Assembly: GCF_000758665.1 (NCBI RefSeq)
Contig: NZ_CP009285.1
Location: 2,914,001-2,978,000, forward strand
Reading direction: 5' to 3'
Length of the DNA stretch: 64,000 nucleotides
From: Paenibacillus borealis
Lineage (GTDB): Bacteria > Bacillota > Bacilli > Paenibacillales > Paenibacillaceae
This document shows, piece by piece, positions 43,064-52,500 of the stretch. The position numbers were made by a program, and so were the translations under genes. Every line of letters starts with the position of its first letter. Position 1 is the first letter of the stretch. The notes below the pieces were generated by a model, which worked only from the letters and a program-made list of their open reading frames with translations, did no database searches and was not told where the DNA came from.

Positions 43064-44518
43064 TCACTGCCCACGCCCACGCTCCTGCTTCCGCAGGAAC
43101 AGACTCAATACAACCCCGCAAATTGCCAGACTCAGCGGAAGCAGGAAGGTGTCGTGGAACCCTGCGATCATCGCTGCAGTATGGGCAGAAGCTGCAGCGG
43201 AGCCGGCCTGGCTCATGTGCTCGGCAATGTTGGAAGACAACAGACCGGAGATGATGGCAACGGCGAAGGAACCGACTATCTGCTGGGCGGATGTGGTCAG
43301 CGGGGTTACCCGGCTGATCAGATCTTTGGGTGCTGACTTGAGCACATGGGTGCCGAGCTGCATGGTAGTGAGTCCCTGGCCGAGCCCCAGGAGGGCGAAG
43401 GATCCGGTCATCGCATAGATCGTCGTATCACTGTCCAGCCGTGAAAGAAGGACGAGTGCAGCTGAGAGCAGCACAAGACCGGAGAACACAGGAATCCGTG
43501 CTCCGTATTTGTCGAGAAGTCTGCCCCCAGCCATAACCCCGGCGAAGCTGACCAGCGCCTGCGGAATGATCATCATCCCGGATTCCAAGGAGGAGAAGCC
43601 TCTAACCTGCTGCAGATATAGCGGGATCAACAAGATTGAACCGAATAAGGCGATCTGGTTAATCCAGGCCAGAATGATTCCCTTGGTGAACTCGAAGGAA
43701 CGGAAGGAACGCAGCTCAAGCAGCGGCTCCTTCTGGCGCAGCTCTACGATAATAAACAGAGACAGCGCAACTAAGCCAAAGGCGAGCGGCAGCAGTGTAT
43801 AGGAGTCTGTCCAGCCCTCCGCGCCACCTCTGTGCACTCCGAAGACGAGACTGGAGAAGGCCAGCGGGGACAGGGCCATTCCCCAAATATCCAATTTGGC
43901 GGATGTTCCTTTTCCGGAGACCGGAAGATACTTCATTCCTAAATAGATTGCGATCAGGCCGATCGGCAGATTGATCAGAAAAATCCAATGCCAGCTTACG
44001 TATTCCAGCAGCCACCCCGATAACACGGGGCCGAGCAGCGGAGCGATCAGCATTGGCATGGCGAGGAAGCCCATTAGCTCGCCTCTTCGCTCAGGCGGGG
44101 CGATCTTGAAAGATAAAGCCATACCGATAGGAGCTACCATGCCGCCGCCAAGTCCCTGCATAATACGGAAGACAATCAGTTGAGCCGGGGACTGGGCTAA
44201 TGCACACAGCAGGGAGCCGAAAGAGAATAATAGAATGGATACGAGAAATACGCGTTTAGCCGTGAATCTGTCCGAGAACCAGCCGGCGAGCGGAATGATC
44301 ATGGAGGTAGCCAGCGTGTAGCCGGTAATCGCCCATTGAATGGTCTTTAGGCTGGTGTGAAATACATTCTCCAGCTCAGGTATCGCTACATTCATAATGG
44401 TATTGTCCAGCATAACCAGCAGCATTCCTGCAATCAGGGCGAAGAGTACAGGGATAAGCGGTTTGATCGAAAAGGGTTTGCCGCCTTGCAGAGCAGTTTC
44501 TGTTGTGGATGGTTTCAT
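43064..44518 (-). CDS. DHA2-family (EmrB/QacA-type) multidrug efflux MFS transporter
   Basis: About 484 residues with fourteen hydrophobic segments. Signature stretches include LVMLDNTIMNVAIPELE in helix 1 (the DHA2 D-x-T-I-V-N-V-A-x-P motif), GWFSDRFTAKRVFL (motif A) and MQGLGGGMVAPIGMALS (motif C-like). A proton-driven drug exporter in the cytoplasmic membrane. ATG 44518 is preferred, with AAGAGGA about 11 bases upstream; ATG 44554 lacks a site. It is divergent from a TetR gene, and repeated operator-like sequences lie between them, so the pump is probably repressed until a toxic ligand binds the regulator. Confidence 0.9.
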   Translation of the reverse strand: MKPSTTETALQGGKPFSIKPLIPVLFALIAGMLLVMLDNTIMNVAIPELENVFHTSLKTIQWAITGYTLATSMIIPLAGWFSDRFTAKRVFLVSILLFSFGSLLCALAQSPAQLIVFRIMQGLGGGMVAPIGMALSFKIAPPERRGELMGFLAMPMLIAPLLGPVLSGWLLEYVSWHWIFLINLPIGLIAIYLGMKYLPVSGKGTSAKLDIWGMALSPLAFSSLVFGVHRGGAEGWTDSYTLLPLAFGLVALSLFIIVELRQKEPLLELRSFRSFEFTKGIILAWINQIALFGSILLIPLYLQQVRGFSSLESGMMIIPQALVSFAGVMAGGRLLDKYGARIPVFSGLVLLSAALVLLSRLDSDTTIYAMTGSFALLGLGQGLTTMQLGTHVLKSAPKDLISRVTPLTTSAQQIVGSFAVAIISGLLSSNIAEHMSQAGSAAASAHTAAMIAGFHDTFLLPLSLAICGVVLSLFLRKQERGRGQ

Positions 44519-44623
44519 CGCAGTACACGTCCTCTTAAAATTAATGTTGGTCATCGTGCGAAGCTTGAATAATGATCGGGAAGCAGCTGTCCCCTCCGGC
44601 CGGTAAGGATCTCTGCATCCACA

Positions 44624-44725
44624 ATCTAACGATGTAAGATTAATATAGCACCGCGATATATTTACTGTAAAGAGAAATATCTAATGGTGTAAGTTTGTTG
44701 TTAGAATTATCTAACGATGGTAGAC
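44624..44725. promoter_or_regulatory. Candidate TetR operators between efflux pump and regulator
   Basis: ATCTAACGATGTAAGAT (44624) is a 7-3-7 near-palindrome. Related copies are TATCTAATGGTGTAAG (44679) and TATCTAACGATGGTAGA (44709). Three copies in the divergent spacer suit a TetR repressor controlling both genes. Confidence 0.65.
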
Positions 44726-44778
44726 CCTGTTTGCAGGATCGCTTAAAATAGAAGTAGCTTGTACTCGGGAGGGCTCAT

Positions 44779-45456
44779 ATGAGAATCAAAAATATGCAAA
44801 TTACCGAACCAAATATCATCAAGGCAGCCTGGGAGCTGCTTGACCAAATAGGGATTGAGGATTTCAGCATGCGGAAGCTGGCGGATCTGCTGCATATCCA
44901 GGCCCCTTCGCTGTATTGGCATTTCAAAAGCAAGCAGAGCCTGTTTCAGACGCTGGCCAATGAGGTGGCAAAAGAGGCACGGGAGGCAGCCGGACTGGAA
45001 GGAGATTGGGAGGAACAGCTGTTTCATTGTGCGTCGATGATCCGCAGCGTAATTGATAAGTATCCATGCTCTGCCCAGCTGTTAATGAGAACGGTACCTT
45101 CTGAGCCGGATTATTTGGCCTTGATCAACCAGCTGCTGCAGATTGTGGACCCGCTTCCTGTCAGCGACAGCGACAAGTTCTCCTCCATTGCCTGCCTGCT
45201 GAACTATGTCATTGCTTTTGAACTCGATAAATATGAGCAGCGCAGAGTCGATACAGCCATGAAAAATGAAGCGGACGGCGGAGCGCAGGGTTCGTTTATG
45301 GATTCACTTGAACGTTTGTCCGGAGATGGGCCGAACGTAGTTCAGCGTATGCATCATAACGGCTTATTCCGCGAGCTGGGTTCGGATAACATGTTCCGTA
45401 CAGGCCTGAAAATAATCATTGCAGGTATAGCCCAGCTGGCACAGCAGCAGACATAA
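44779..45456 (+). CDS. TetR-family repressor of the divergent efflux pump
   Basis: 225 residues. N-terminal HTH (IIKAAWELLDQIGIEDFSMRKLADLLHIQAPSLYWHFKSKQSL), where the recognition helix PSLYWHFK is nearly identical to that of TetR class proteins, and a C-terminal helical ligand domain of the TetR_C type. Sits back to back with the DHA2 pump and likely binds the repeated ATCTAAC elements. GGGAGG is six bases from ATG 44779. Two terminators follow in tandem. Confidence 0.93.
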   Translation: MRIKNMQITEPNIIKAAWELLDQIGIEDFSMRKLADLLHIQAPSLYWHFKSKQSLFQTLANEVAKEAREAAGLEGDWEEQLFHCASMIRSVIDKYPCSAQLLMRTVPSEPDYLALINQLLQIVDPLPVSDSDKFSSIACLLNYVIAFELDKYEQRRVDTAMKNEADGGAQGSFMDSLERLSGDGPNVVQRMHHNGLFRELGSDNMFRTGLKIIIAGIAQLAQQQT

Positions 45457-45488
45457 GCCATAGCCCGAAGCTCCATCCAGCTTCTTGA

Positions 45489-45534
45489 AGAAACGGCACC
45501 CCTCAGAGGACGGCATTACCGTTTCTTTTTTTTA
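45489..45534 (+). terminator. Terminator after TetR gene
   Basis: AGAAACGG and CCGTTTCT flank a 22-base loop and are followed by seven T. Confidence 0.75.
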
Positions 45535-45557
45535 GGATGATTTATATGTTTTGGGTT

Positions 45558-45582
45558 CCCCACTTTGTGGGGTTATTTTTTG
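45558..45582 (+). terminator. Second, compact terminator after TetR gene
   Basis: CCCCAC-TTT-GTGGGG followed by TTATTTTTT. Confidence 0.75.
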
Positions 45583-45628
45583 CGGACAGACTGTAACCTT
45601 TTGCCGGTGGTAGACGAATAACAAGTAG

Positions 45629-46333
45629 ATGGCTCAGCGGGAGAGGAGGCGGCGTAAGACGAACGGAATCGGAAGAGAACATGCGGGAGGCGCTGAATCA
45701 GAGGCTGCGAAGGATGGTTCCGCGGAAGAAGAGGCTGTACTGGTCAGCTTCAGGGACGGGAGCCTTGAGGCTTTTGAGTGGCTGGTGCGCAAGTACCGGA
45801 AGCCGGCGGTGCGGTTTGCGTACCACTTGACCGGAGATTATCATACGGCTGAGGATCTGGCGCAGGATTGCTTCGCCTATCTGCTGGTGTATCCGGAGAA
45901 GTATGATCACCGTGCAGCCTTCCAAACCTATTTGTTCACCATTCTCCGCAATAAAAGCATTGACTCCATCCGCAAGCGCAGCAGACAGCGAACCTTGACC
46001 GGAGCGGGAGAGAGCCATGGTCCGGAAGACCGCGGGACACAGAGCAGCATACATACACAGGGAACAGACGATCCCGAACGGCTGGCTATTATCCGTGAAG
46101 AAGACCTGGAGTGGCGCAGCAGACTGCGCCGGATGAAGCCGGATTACGGCCAGGCGGTCTATCTGGTGGATGTGGGACAGATGTCTTATGAGCAGGCGGC
46201 TGCGGTAATGGGACGGAATACGGTAAGCTTCAAGGTGCTGCTGCACCGGGCGCGCAAGAAGCTCAGGCAGATTTATGAAAAGGAGGAGTGGGATTGTGAG
46301 GTCAAACGAACCGGAACAGTTATTTCTGGATGA
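45629..46333 (+). CDS. ECF-type RNA polymerase sigma factor
   Basis: Up to 234 residues. Region 2 is FEWLVRKYRKPAVRFAYHLTGDYHTAEDLAQDCF near residue 50 and region 4 is YGQAVYLVDVGQMSYEQAAAVMGRNTVSFKVLLHRARKKLR near the end, with a long polar linker (about 35 residues) between. It directs RNA polymerase to its own promoter set, typically under envelope or antibiotic stress. The first 30 residues are very basic/low complexity and no clear ribosome site precedes ATG 45629, so a later start is possible. Followed by an overlapping small membrane protein gene (likely anti-sigma factor) and an ABC transporter, which are its likely targets. Confidence 0.88.
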   Translation: MAQRERRRRKTNGIGREHAGGAESEAAKDGSAEEEAVLVSFRDGSLEAFEWLVRKYRKPAVRFAYHLTGDYHTAEDLAQDCFAYLLVYPEKYDHRAAFQTYLFTILRNKSIDSIRKRSRQRTLTGAGESHGPEDRGTQSSIHTQGTDDPERLAIIREEDLEWRSRLRRMKPDYGQAVYLVDVGQMSYEQAAAVMGRNTVSFKVLLHRARKKLRQIYEKEEWDCEVKRTGTVISG

Positions 46334-46589
46334 GGTCTACCGCAAAGCCCGTCTGCTGGAATATGACAAGCGTGAAGCACAGAAAGTGCTGCATAACCGC
46401 AGAGTGCTGGCCAGACGCAAGGCAATGACCATATCATGCGTCACAATCTTTACGGCTGTTTTTGCCCTGATGATCTCGATTGGAAAGATCGATCAGACCC
46501 TATGCGTAGCGCTGTCGCTTCTTCTGATCGCAGCAGGTCTGCTGATAGAGAAGCTTGAATTGACGTGGAGTCCGGAGAATGACAGTTAA
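46296..46589 (+). CDS. Small membrane protein, likely anti-sigma factor
   Basis: About 97 residues: a charged cytoplasmic N-terminus (EPEQLFLDEVYRKARLLEYDKREAQKVLHNRR) followed by two closely spaced membrane helices (TISCVTIFTAVFALMISIG and LCVALSLLLIAAGLLIEKL). I do not recognise the family. Its position, overlapping the ECF sigma gene by 38 bases, suggests an anti-sigma factor. GTG 46296 is chosen because AAAGGAGG lies nine bases upstream; ATG 46275 would precede that site. Confidence 0.55.
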   Translation: MRSNEPEQLFLDEVYRKARLLEYDKREAQKVLHNRRVLARRKAMTISCVTIFTAVFALMISIGKIDQTLCVALSLLLIAAGLLIEKLELTWSPENDS

Positions 46590-46622
46590 CCAGGGAGTAT
46601 TAAGAATGGGGAGAGAACTGGA

Positions 46623-47498
46623 ATGGAGCTAATCATTAATCATTTGACTAAGACCTACGGGAGCAAACAGGCGCTGCAGGATATCAGCTTCCGGGTGGGC
46701 GAAGGTATTCATGGCCTGCTCGGGCCTAACGGAGCGGGCAAAACAACGCTCATGCGTCTGCTGGCCACCTTGATGGAGCCCACCTCGGGAACGGTGGAGA
46801 TTGATGGGGTTGCCTTGAAGGACAAAGCACGGATCCGCGAACTGGTTGGATATTTGCCGCAGGAATTCGCCTTTTATCCGGGGATGACGGTAGTGGAAGC
46901 GATGGATTATCTGGCGCTGTTATCCGGCATAGCCGGCCGTGCTGAGCGGAAACGGAGAATAGAGAATCTGCTTGAGCTGGTTAACCTGACCGAGCAGCGG
47001 CGTACGAAGGTGAAGGCGTTATCCGGGGGGATGAAGCGCCGTCTCGGTGTGGCCCAGGCAATGGTGCATGAGCCGAAGCTGCTGATCGTCGATGAACCGA
47101 CAGCAGGGCTGGACCCTGAAGAGCGGATCCGTTTCCGGCGTCTGCTCAGCCGGTTCGCGGAAGGCAGAATTGTTCTCTTGTCCACGCATGTCGTCGAAGA
47201 CGTGGAATCTACCTGTGAGCAGATGACCGTTCTGCATAAGGGATGCCTGCGTTATCACGGCAGAATAGGCGATTTAACCGCCGCCGCTGCCGGCCGTGTC
47301 TGGATAGCGGAGCTTGACCGGGCCGAGTGGGAGAGGGAGCGCGACCGGTTTCCGGTATTATCTGCTGTGCCGGAAGGGAACAGGATGCGTGTCCGAATAC
47401 TGTCAGATCAGCAGCCCTATGCAGGGGCACAGCAGACCGCGCCGTCGATTGAAGATGCTTATCTGCACCTCATGCGCAGGGAGGAATCCTTCGTATGA
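46623..47498 (+). CDS. ABC transporter ATP-binding protein
   Basis: 291 residues. Walker A GPNGAGKTT near residue 38, Q-loop YLPQEF, signature LSGGMKRRLGVAQAM, Walker B LLIVDEPTAGLD and H-loop LSTHVVED. Of the CcmA/NatA type that drives ABC-2 exporters. The last about 70 residues form a separate C-terminal domain common in such exporters. GGGAGAG precedes ATG 46623. Overlaps the next gene by four bases, so it forms a complex with the two membrane proteins encoded downstream. Confidence 0.93.
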   Translation: MELIINHLTKTYGSKQALQDISFRVGEGIHGLLGPNGAGKTTLMRLLATLMEPTSGTVEIDGVALKDKARIRELVGYLPQEFAFYPGMTVVEAMDYLALLSGIAGRAERKRRIENLLELVNLTEQRRTKVKALSGGMKRRLGVAQAMVHEPKLLIVDEPTAGLDPEERIRFRRLLSRFAEGRIVLLSTHVVEDVESTCEQMTVLHKGCLRYHGRIGDLTAAAAGRVWIAELDRAEWERERDRFPVLSAVPEGNRMRVRILSDQQPYAGAQQTAPSIEDAYLHLMRREESFV

Positions 47499-48724
47499 TG
47501 GCACTGATCGGCAAAGAGATGCGCATGACGCTGCGCAGCCTGGTTTTTTATCTGTTTATTATCGCGAGCGTGTTCTTCTATTTCACTTCTTATGCTACGG
47601 AGGAAACCTGGGGCGAGCTGGGTTCCCCTGTTGTAAGTACGCCACAGAATGTAGGTACTATTGAACACCCGTATTACGGCTGGAAGCAGCCGGCGGATAC
47701 CCGCGATTTGGCCGAACAAATGAGGAAGGAAATGGGCTGGAATCTGGATGCCGGAACCAGCCAAAAAATCAGGCTGGGTTTTCCATTCAAGGTTAAGCTG
47801 AACGAGAAGGAGAAGCAGGCCTTGTCTGCAGCGATCTCCCAGCTGGATGAGGTTCTGAAGAATCCGGATAAATATACTATGGATGAGGTATACACTATCG
47901 CCGAGTCAGTGAACAATCAATTGGGCGGGAAAAGTATATACCAGCAAGGGCTGGGGGAATTCGGTTCTGCCATTGAGTCTGTTGATGAAGCCATAAAGGC
48001 GCAGGAAGCGGAGCTTGCCCGCTATAACTTAAAGGTGGATGCAGGTGAATTGCTGCCCGGAGCCGCACGCTACTTCAGTGATTATCTCTCGCTGCCAGCA
48101 GGGATCTTTCCGGTCTTTCTGTCAGCCTTTCTGCTGCTCCGGGACCGCTCCAGCCGGATGAATGAATTGATTTACAGCCGCAGAATTTCGCCTTGGGTGT
48201 ATGTTGGTTCGAAGTTTATTGCACAAGGTGTCATGTTATCTATGATCTACCTCATCCTGGCTGTCATCGGCGGCTGGCAGACCGTGGATACACTGGGGCT
48301 TACCGGCCAGACGGGACAGGCTATAGCAGTCTTCCTTGGATACACAGCATGGTGGCTGCTGCCGACGTTATGGATTTCCGTTGCCTTCGGGATGTTCGGC
48401 TCGATGCTGTTCCGCCGGGGGATCGTACCCATCGCCCTGCAGATTGTCTGGTGGTTCATGTCGGTACTGCCGCTGTTGGGCTCTTATGGGCTGAACCGGC
48501 TGTTCATCCGCTTCAACTCGCCTAATGACTACGAGTTATACTGGAAGTGGACGGATGAGATTGCACTTAACCGCAGCTTCTATCTGATACTCACTGTTCT
48601 ATTGGCTGCAGGAGCCGCCTGGTTATGGGAAAGAAACCGCAGCCGGCTGGATTCAGCCAAGATACTGAGCAGGAAGACCGCTAAAGGAAGTGTGGCGGCA
48701 TCTGCAGCGGAGGCGCTTAGATGA
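47495..48724 (+). CDS. ABC-2-type transporter membrane subunit
   Basis: 409 residues. One hydrophobic helix near the N-terminus (LVFYLFIIASVFFYFTSY), a large extracytoplasmic loop of about 170 residues, then at least five C-terminal helices (ISVAFGMFGSMLFRRG, ALQIVWWFMSVLPLLGSYG and others). This plan fits ABC-2 permeases such as those exporting peptides or lipids. It shares ATGA overlaps with both neighbours. Likely regulated with the ECF sigma gene. Substrate unknown. Confidence 0.78.
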   Translation: MMALIGKEMRMTLRSLVFYLFIIASVFFYFTSYATEETWGELGSPVVSTPQNVGTIEHPYYGWKQPADTRDLAEQMRKEMGWNLDAGTSQKIRLGFPFKVKLNEKEKQALSAAISQLDEVLKNPDKYTMDEVYTIAESVNNQLGGKSIYQQGLGEFGSAIESVDEAIKAQEAELARYNLKVDAGELLPGAARYFSDYLSLPAGIFPVFLSAFLLLRDRSSRMNELIYSRRISPWVYVGSKFIAQGVMLSMIYLILAVIGGWQTVDTLGLTGQTGQAIAVFLGYTAWWLLPTLWISVAFGMFGSMLFRRGIVPIALQIVWWFMSVLPLLGSYGLNRLFIRFNSPNDYELYWKWTDEIALNRSFYLILTVLLAAGAAWLWERNRSRLDSAKILSRKTAKGSVAASAAEALR

Positions 48725-49353
48725 GCCGGCAGATCATCCGCCCGCTGGCCGGGTACAACCTTAGGCTGACTGCACATTATTCCTGGCTCCTGTCCGCAGC
48801 GCTTCTGGCTGTCGTCCCGTTCTTCATGGAGCCGGCACTGATGGACAGGGTTCAGACTGCGAAGCTGGGGGAACAGCTGATCAGCTTTCTGGGATTGATT
48901 GTCTTCCCCCACCTGGGCCTGCTGGAGGATGGCGGGATTGGTGAAGTACTCTATGCCAAGCGGGTAAGGCATCATCCGGTATTTCTTTTTCGCTGGCTGC
49001 TCACCTTTCTCTATATCTTCCTTGTGGTGACTGCCTTATTCACATGGATGCATGGGAGCGGTGCTGATTTTGAACTGTGGCCGATGATCGGCGGGACGGT
49101 GATTACCGCAGTTGCGATAGGATCAGCGGGACTGACGGCTGCACTCTTGATCGGCAACATCTCTGCCGGATACATTGCCGGATTCTCCTGGTATCTGCTT
49201 GATTTCATGACCAAAGGCAAGCTGACCGGCCGCTTTTATTTATTCGGCCTGATAAATAGCGAATGGGATAATGATAAATGGCTGCTGGCAGGAGGTTCTC
49301 TCGCCCTGGCGCTGTTCTGCGCCTTCTGGCTGCCGCGCAAGAGGCTGGACTAG
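48721..49353 (+). CDS. Second membrane subunit of the ECF-linked ABC transporter
   Basis: 210 residues with about six hydrophobic segments (YSWLLSAALLAVVPFFM, WLLTFLYIFLVVTALFTWMH, VITAVAIGSAGLTAALLIGN, WLLAGGSLALALFCAFWLP). No family recognised with confidence; it overlaps the preceding membrane subunit by four bases and most likely pairs with it. A terminator follows, closing the five-gene unit. Confidence 0.65.
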   Translation: MSRQIIRPLAGYNLRLTAHYSWLLSAALLAVVPFFMEPALMDRVQTAKLGEQLISFLGLIVFPHLGLLEDGGIGEVLYAKRVRHHPVFLFRWLLTFLYIFLVVTALFTWMHGSGADFELWPMIGGTVITAVAIGSAGLTAALLIGNISAGYIAGFSWYLLDFMTKGKLTGRFYLFGLINSEWDNDKWLLAGGSLALALFCAFWLPRKRLD

Positions 49354-49410
49354 TAGAGGCCAGGCCTGTCTTATATCAGGTACAATCCAATATAATAAAA
49401 ATCATATAAC

Positions 49411-49448
49411 AACCGCCTTGACGTCATTTTAGTGACCGGGGCGGTTTT
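49411..49448 (+). terminator. Terminator closing ECF/ABC operon
   Basis: AACCGCC and GGCGGTT enclose about 22 bases and run into TTTT. Confidence 0.7.
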
Positions 49449-49570
49449 TTGACGCATTGAATATACTGCCTGATTATTGGAGTGACTTCAGAGCTGGAGC
49501 ATATTATCCGAAAAAAAGGTATACTGATAATAATTTATGTCCCCCACTTTCACAGAGGAGGCTCGGAGCT

Positions 49571-52500
49571 TTGTCTGACACACTTTTTAAGCATTTGTAT
49601 TTACGGTCTTCCATAGGCTATGCGGTAGTATCCATTGACGATGGTACAATGCTCATGGCCAATCCTGCCTTTTGCGGGATGTTCGGATATACAGAGGATG
49701 AACTTAAGGATCTGCGTTATTTGGATATTGCCTATCCGGAGGATGAGCATACCGTGGATCACGGCCTGATTATGAAATATTTGCTGCGCAGTCCCGGCGC
49801 GGCTGTAGATAAAGAGAAACGGTTTGTGCGCAAGGATGGGGAGATCATCTGGGTGGCGCTGCATCTATTTTTAATTATTGATGAATCGACAGGCAGGCCC
49901 CTGCAGCTGATTGCGGAGATGACCGATATTACCGCACGCAAGGTAGCGGAGAAGAAGATTGAGGAGGATCACCAGCTCTACAAGCTGATTACGCAAAATA
50001 CTCCGGACATGATCTCCTTTGCCGATCCGGATGGAACCTTGCGATATGTTTCTCCCTCTGTTGAAAAACTGATGGGTTATTCCGCAAGTGAGATGATCGG
50101 CAGGAAAAGGCCGGAGTATTATCATGAAGCTGACGCGCTAGAGATGACCGAGCGGGGGAAGCTTTACTCGGACAACGATGTCTTTACCCGCCGGGCAAGG
50201 CATAAAGATGGCCATTACATTTGGATTGAAAGCTCGTTTCAGGTTATGCGGGACCGTGAAGGTGAAGTGCAGCAGGTACTGACCATTGCCCGTGATGTTA
50301 CAGAGCGGAAGAAATATGAGGAGATGCTGGCGTCTGCGCAGGAGCTTGGGCAGATGGGTTCGTGGGAATGGAATTCGGTCTATGCGGAGTTGACGGTTTC
50401 CAGCCAGATGAGGGCTATTTTTGAAATGGGCGGCAGTCAGGGCAGTCATACCCGGATTGATTATCAGCTGCTCCTGGATTGTGTGGTGAAGGATGACCTG
50501 GGGGCGCTGCGTGAGGAGCTGCACCATACACTGAAGTCAGGCACCCAAGGTGAGGCGACCTTCAGAATCAGGAACGGCAGCGGCGGGCGTAAGGTGATCT
50601 ATGCGCACTGGGAGGTTATCCTGGATGCAGCAGGCAAGGTTCAGCAGATCCGCGGCATTGTGCAGGATGTTACGGAACGCCACCGGATGGAAGAACAGCT
50701 TCGTGACAGCGAACGGAATTACCGACTGATCTCGGAGAATTCTCAGGACTTTATCTCACGCAATGCGACAGATGAACAGGCGACCTATCTGTATGCTTCC
50801 CCGGTCTGCCAGCAGATGTTCGGATATACTCCGGAAGAAATGGTCGGCACGAATGGGATGGATTATATCCATCCTGACGATTTTGCCTGTGTGCAGGCTT
50901 TTCTGGACGACAGTAAGAAGGGCTTGAAGCTGGAGCCTATCGTCTTCCGTTATCTGTGCAAGGACGGCTCTTATCTGTGGGTGGAAACTACGCTGCGGCA
51001 TACGGAGACGGGAACCCCGGGAATTACAGAGATGATTGGAGTTACCCGGAATATCTCTGAGCGCAAGCAATATGAACTGAAGCTGCTGGAAAGCGAGAAC
51101 CGGTACAAGTCGCTGTTCGAATATAATCCGTCCGCGATCAGTGCAATGGATCTGCAGGGCTGCATCCAGTCGCTGAATGCCAGTCTGCAGCAACTCACCG
51201 GCTATTCCCGTGAAACACTGCTGCATTCAAGCTACAGTGAGATTATTGATGCGGATGAGCTGGCATTTGTAAATAACCGTTTTCTTGCCGCTGCCGGGGG
51301 GATGGCCCAGACTTTTGAGACCCGGATCATCCGCCGTGACGGGCTGACGGTTGAGGTTGGCATGATTTATGTGCCTATTCTGCTGGACAGCCAGGTGGTA
51401 GGCGTGTTTGCGATCACGAGCGATATCACCGAACGCAAACGGCATCTGGAACAGATTGAGAAGCTTAGTTATGAGCATGCGCTAATATTGAATTCGGTTT
51501 CGGAAGGGATCTTTGGCATCAATCTGCAGGGGGATACGGTCTTTATTAATCCGGCGGCTTCCATTATGCTGGGTTACGCTCCCGGAGAGCTGGCCAGCAA
51601 TATCAAGCTGCAGACGATCGCCCAGACCTGGATGGACGGGGAACTCTACCGCGGAGGGCATAGGACCCTCGCAGAGCTGCTTACGACTAATCTCTCCTAT
51701 GAGCGGGAGCAGGAAGGGATTTTCTGGAGACAGGACGGTTCCAGCTTCCTCGTTAAATACCGCATGACGGCATTATATGATAACGGGGAACGCAAGGGTG
51801 CGGTAGTGGTATTCCGTGACATCACCGAGGAGAAAGCGGTTGTGCGTGCAAAGGAATCTGCGGAGCAGGCTGACCGGGCCAAATCAGAATTTCTGGCCAT
51901 TATGAGCCACGAGCTGCGCACTCCGATGAATGGGATTATTGGCATGGCTGATCTGCTCTCGGGGACAGAGCTTACGGAAGAGCAGGAATACTACACGCAG
52001 ATTATTAATAAAAGCGGCGGAGCACTGCTGCATATCCTGAATGAGGTGCTGGATTTCAGCAAAATTGAATCCGGTATGATGACGCTGGATCTGCAGCCGG
52101 TCGATATCCGGCAAGTGATTCAGAATGTATGTGAACTCTTTTATCCGCGTGTCAAAGAAAAAGGGCTGACCCTGCGCAGCGAAGCAGACCCGGAGATTCC
52201 CGGTCTTGTAATAACGGATGAAATCCGGCTGCGGCAAATTCTCGTGAATCTGGTCGGCAATGCGGTGAAATTCACGGAAGAAGGGGAAGTCGGTATTTCG
52301 GTGAAGCTGGAACCTGTACGGGAACCCGGGTCAATGATTCTCAGATTCTCGGTGACAGATACCGGTATTGGAATTCCGCAGGACAGCCAGAGCCTGTTGT
52401 TCCAGTCGTTCTCCCAGCTGCATCCTTCCATTAACCGCAAATACGGCGGAACCGGACTGGGGCTGGCCATAAGCAAGAAGCTGGTCGAGCTGCTGGATGG

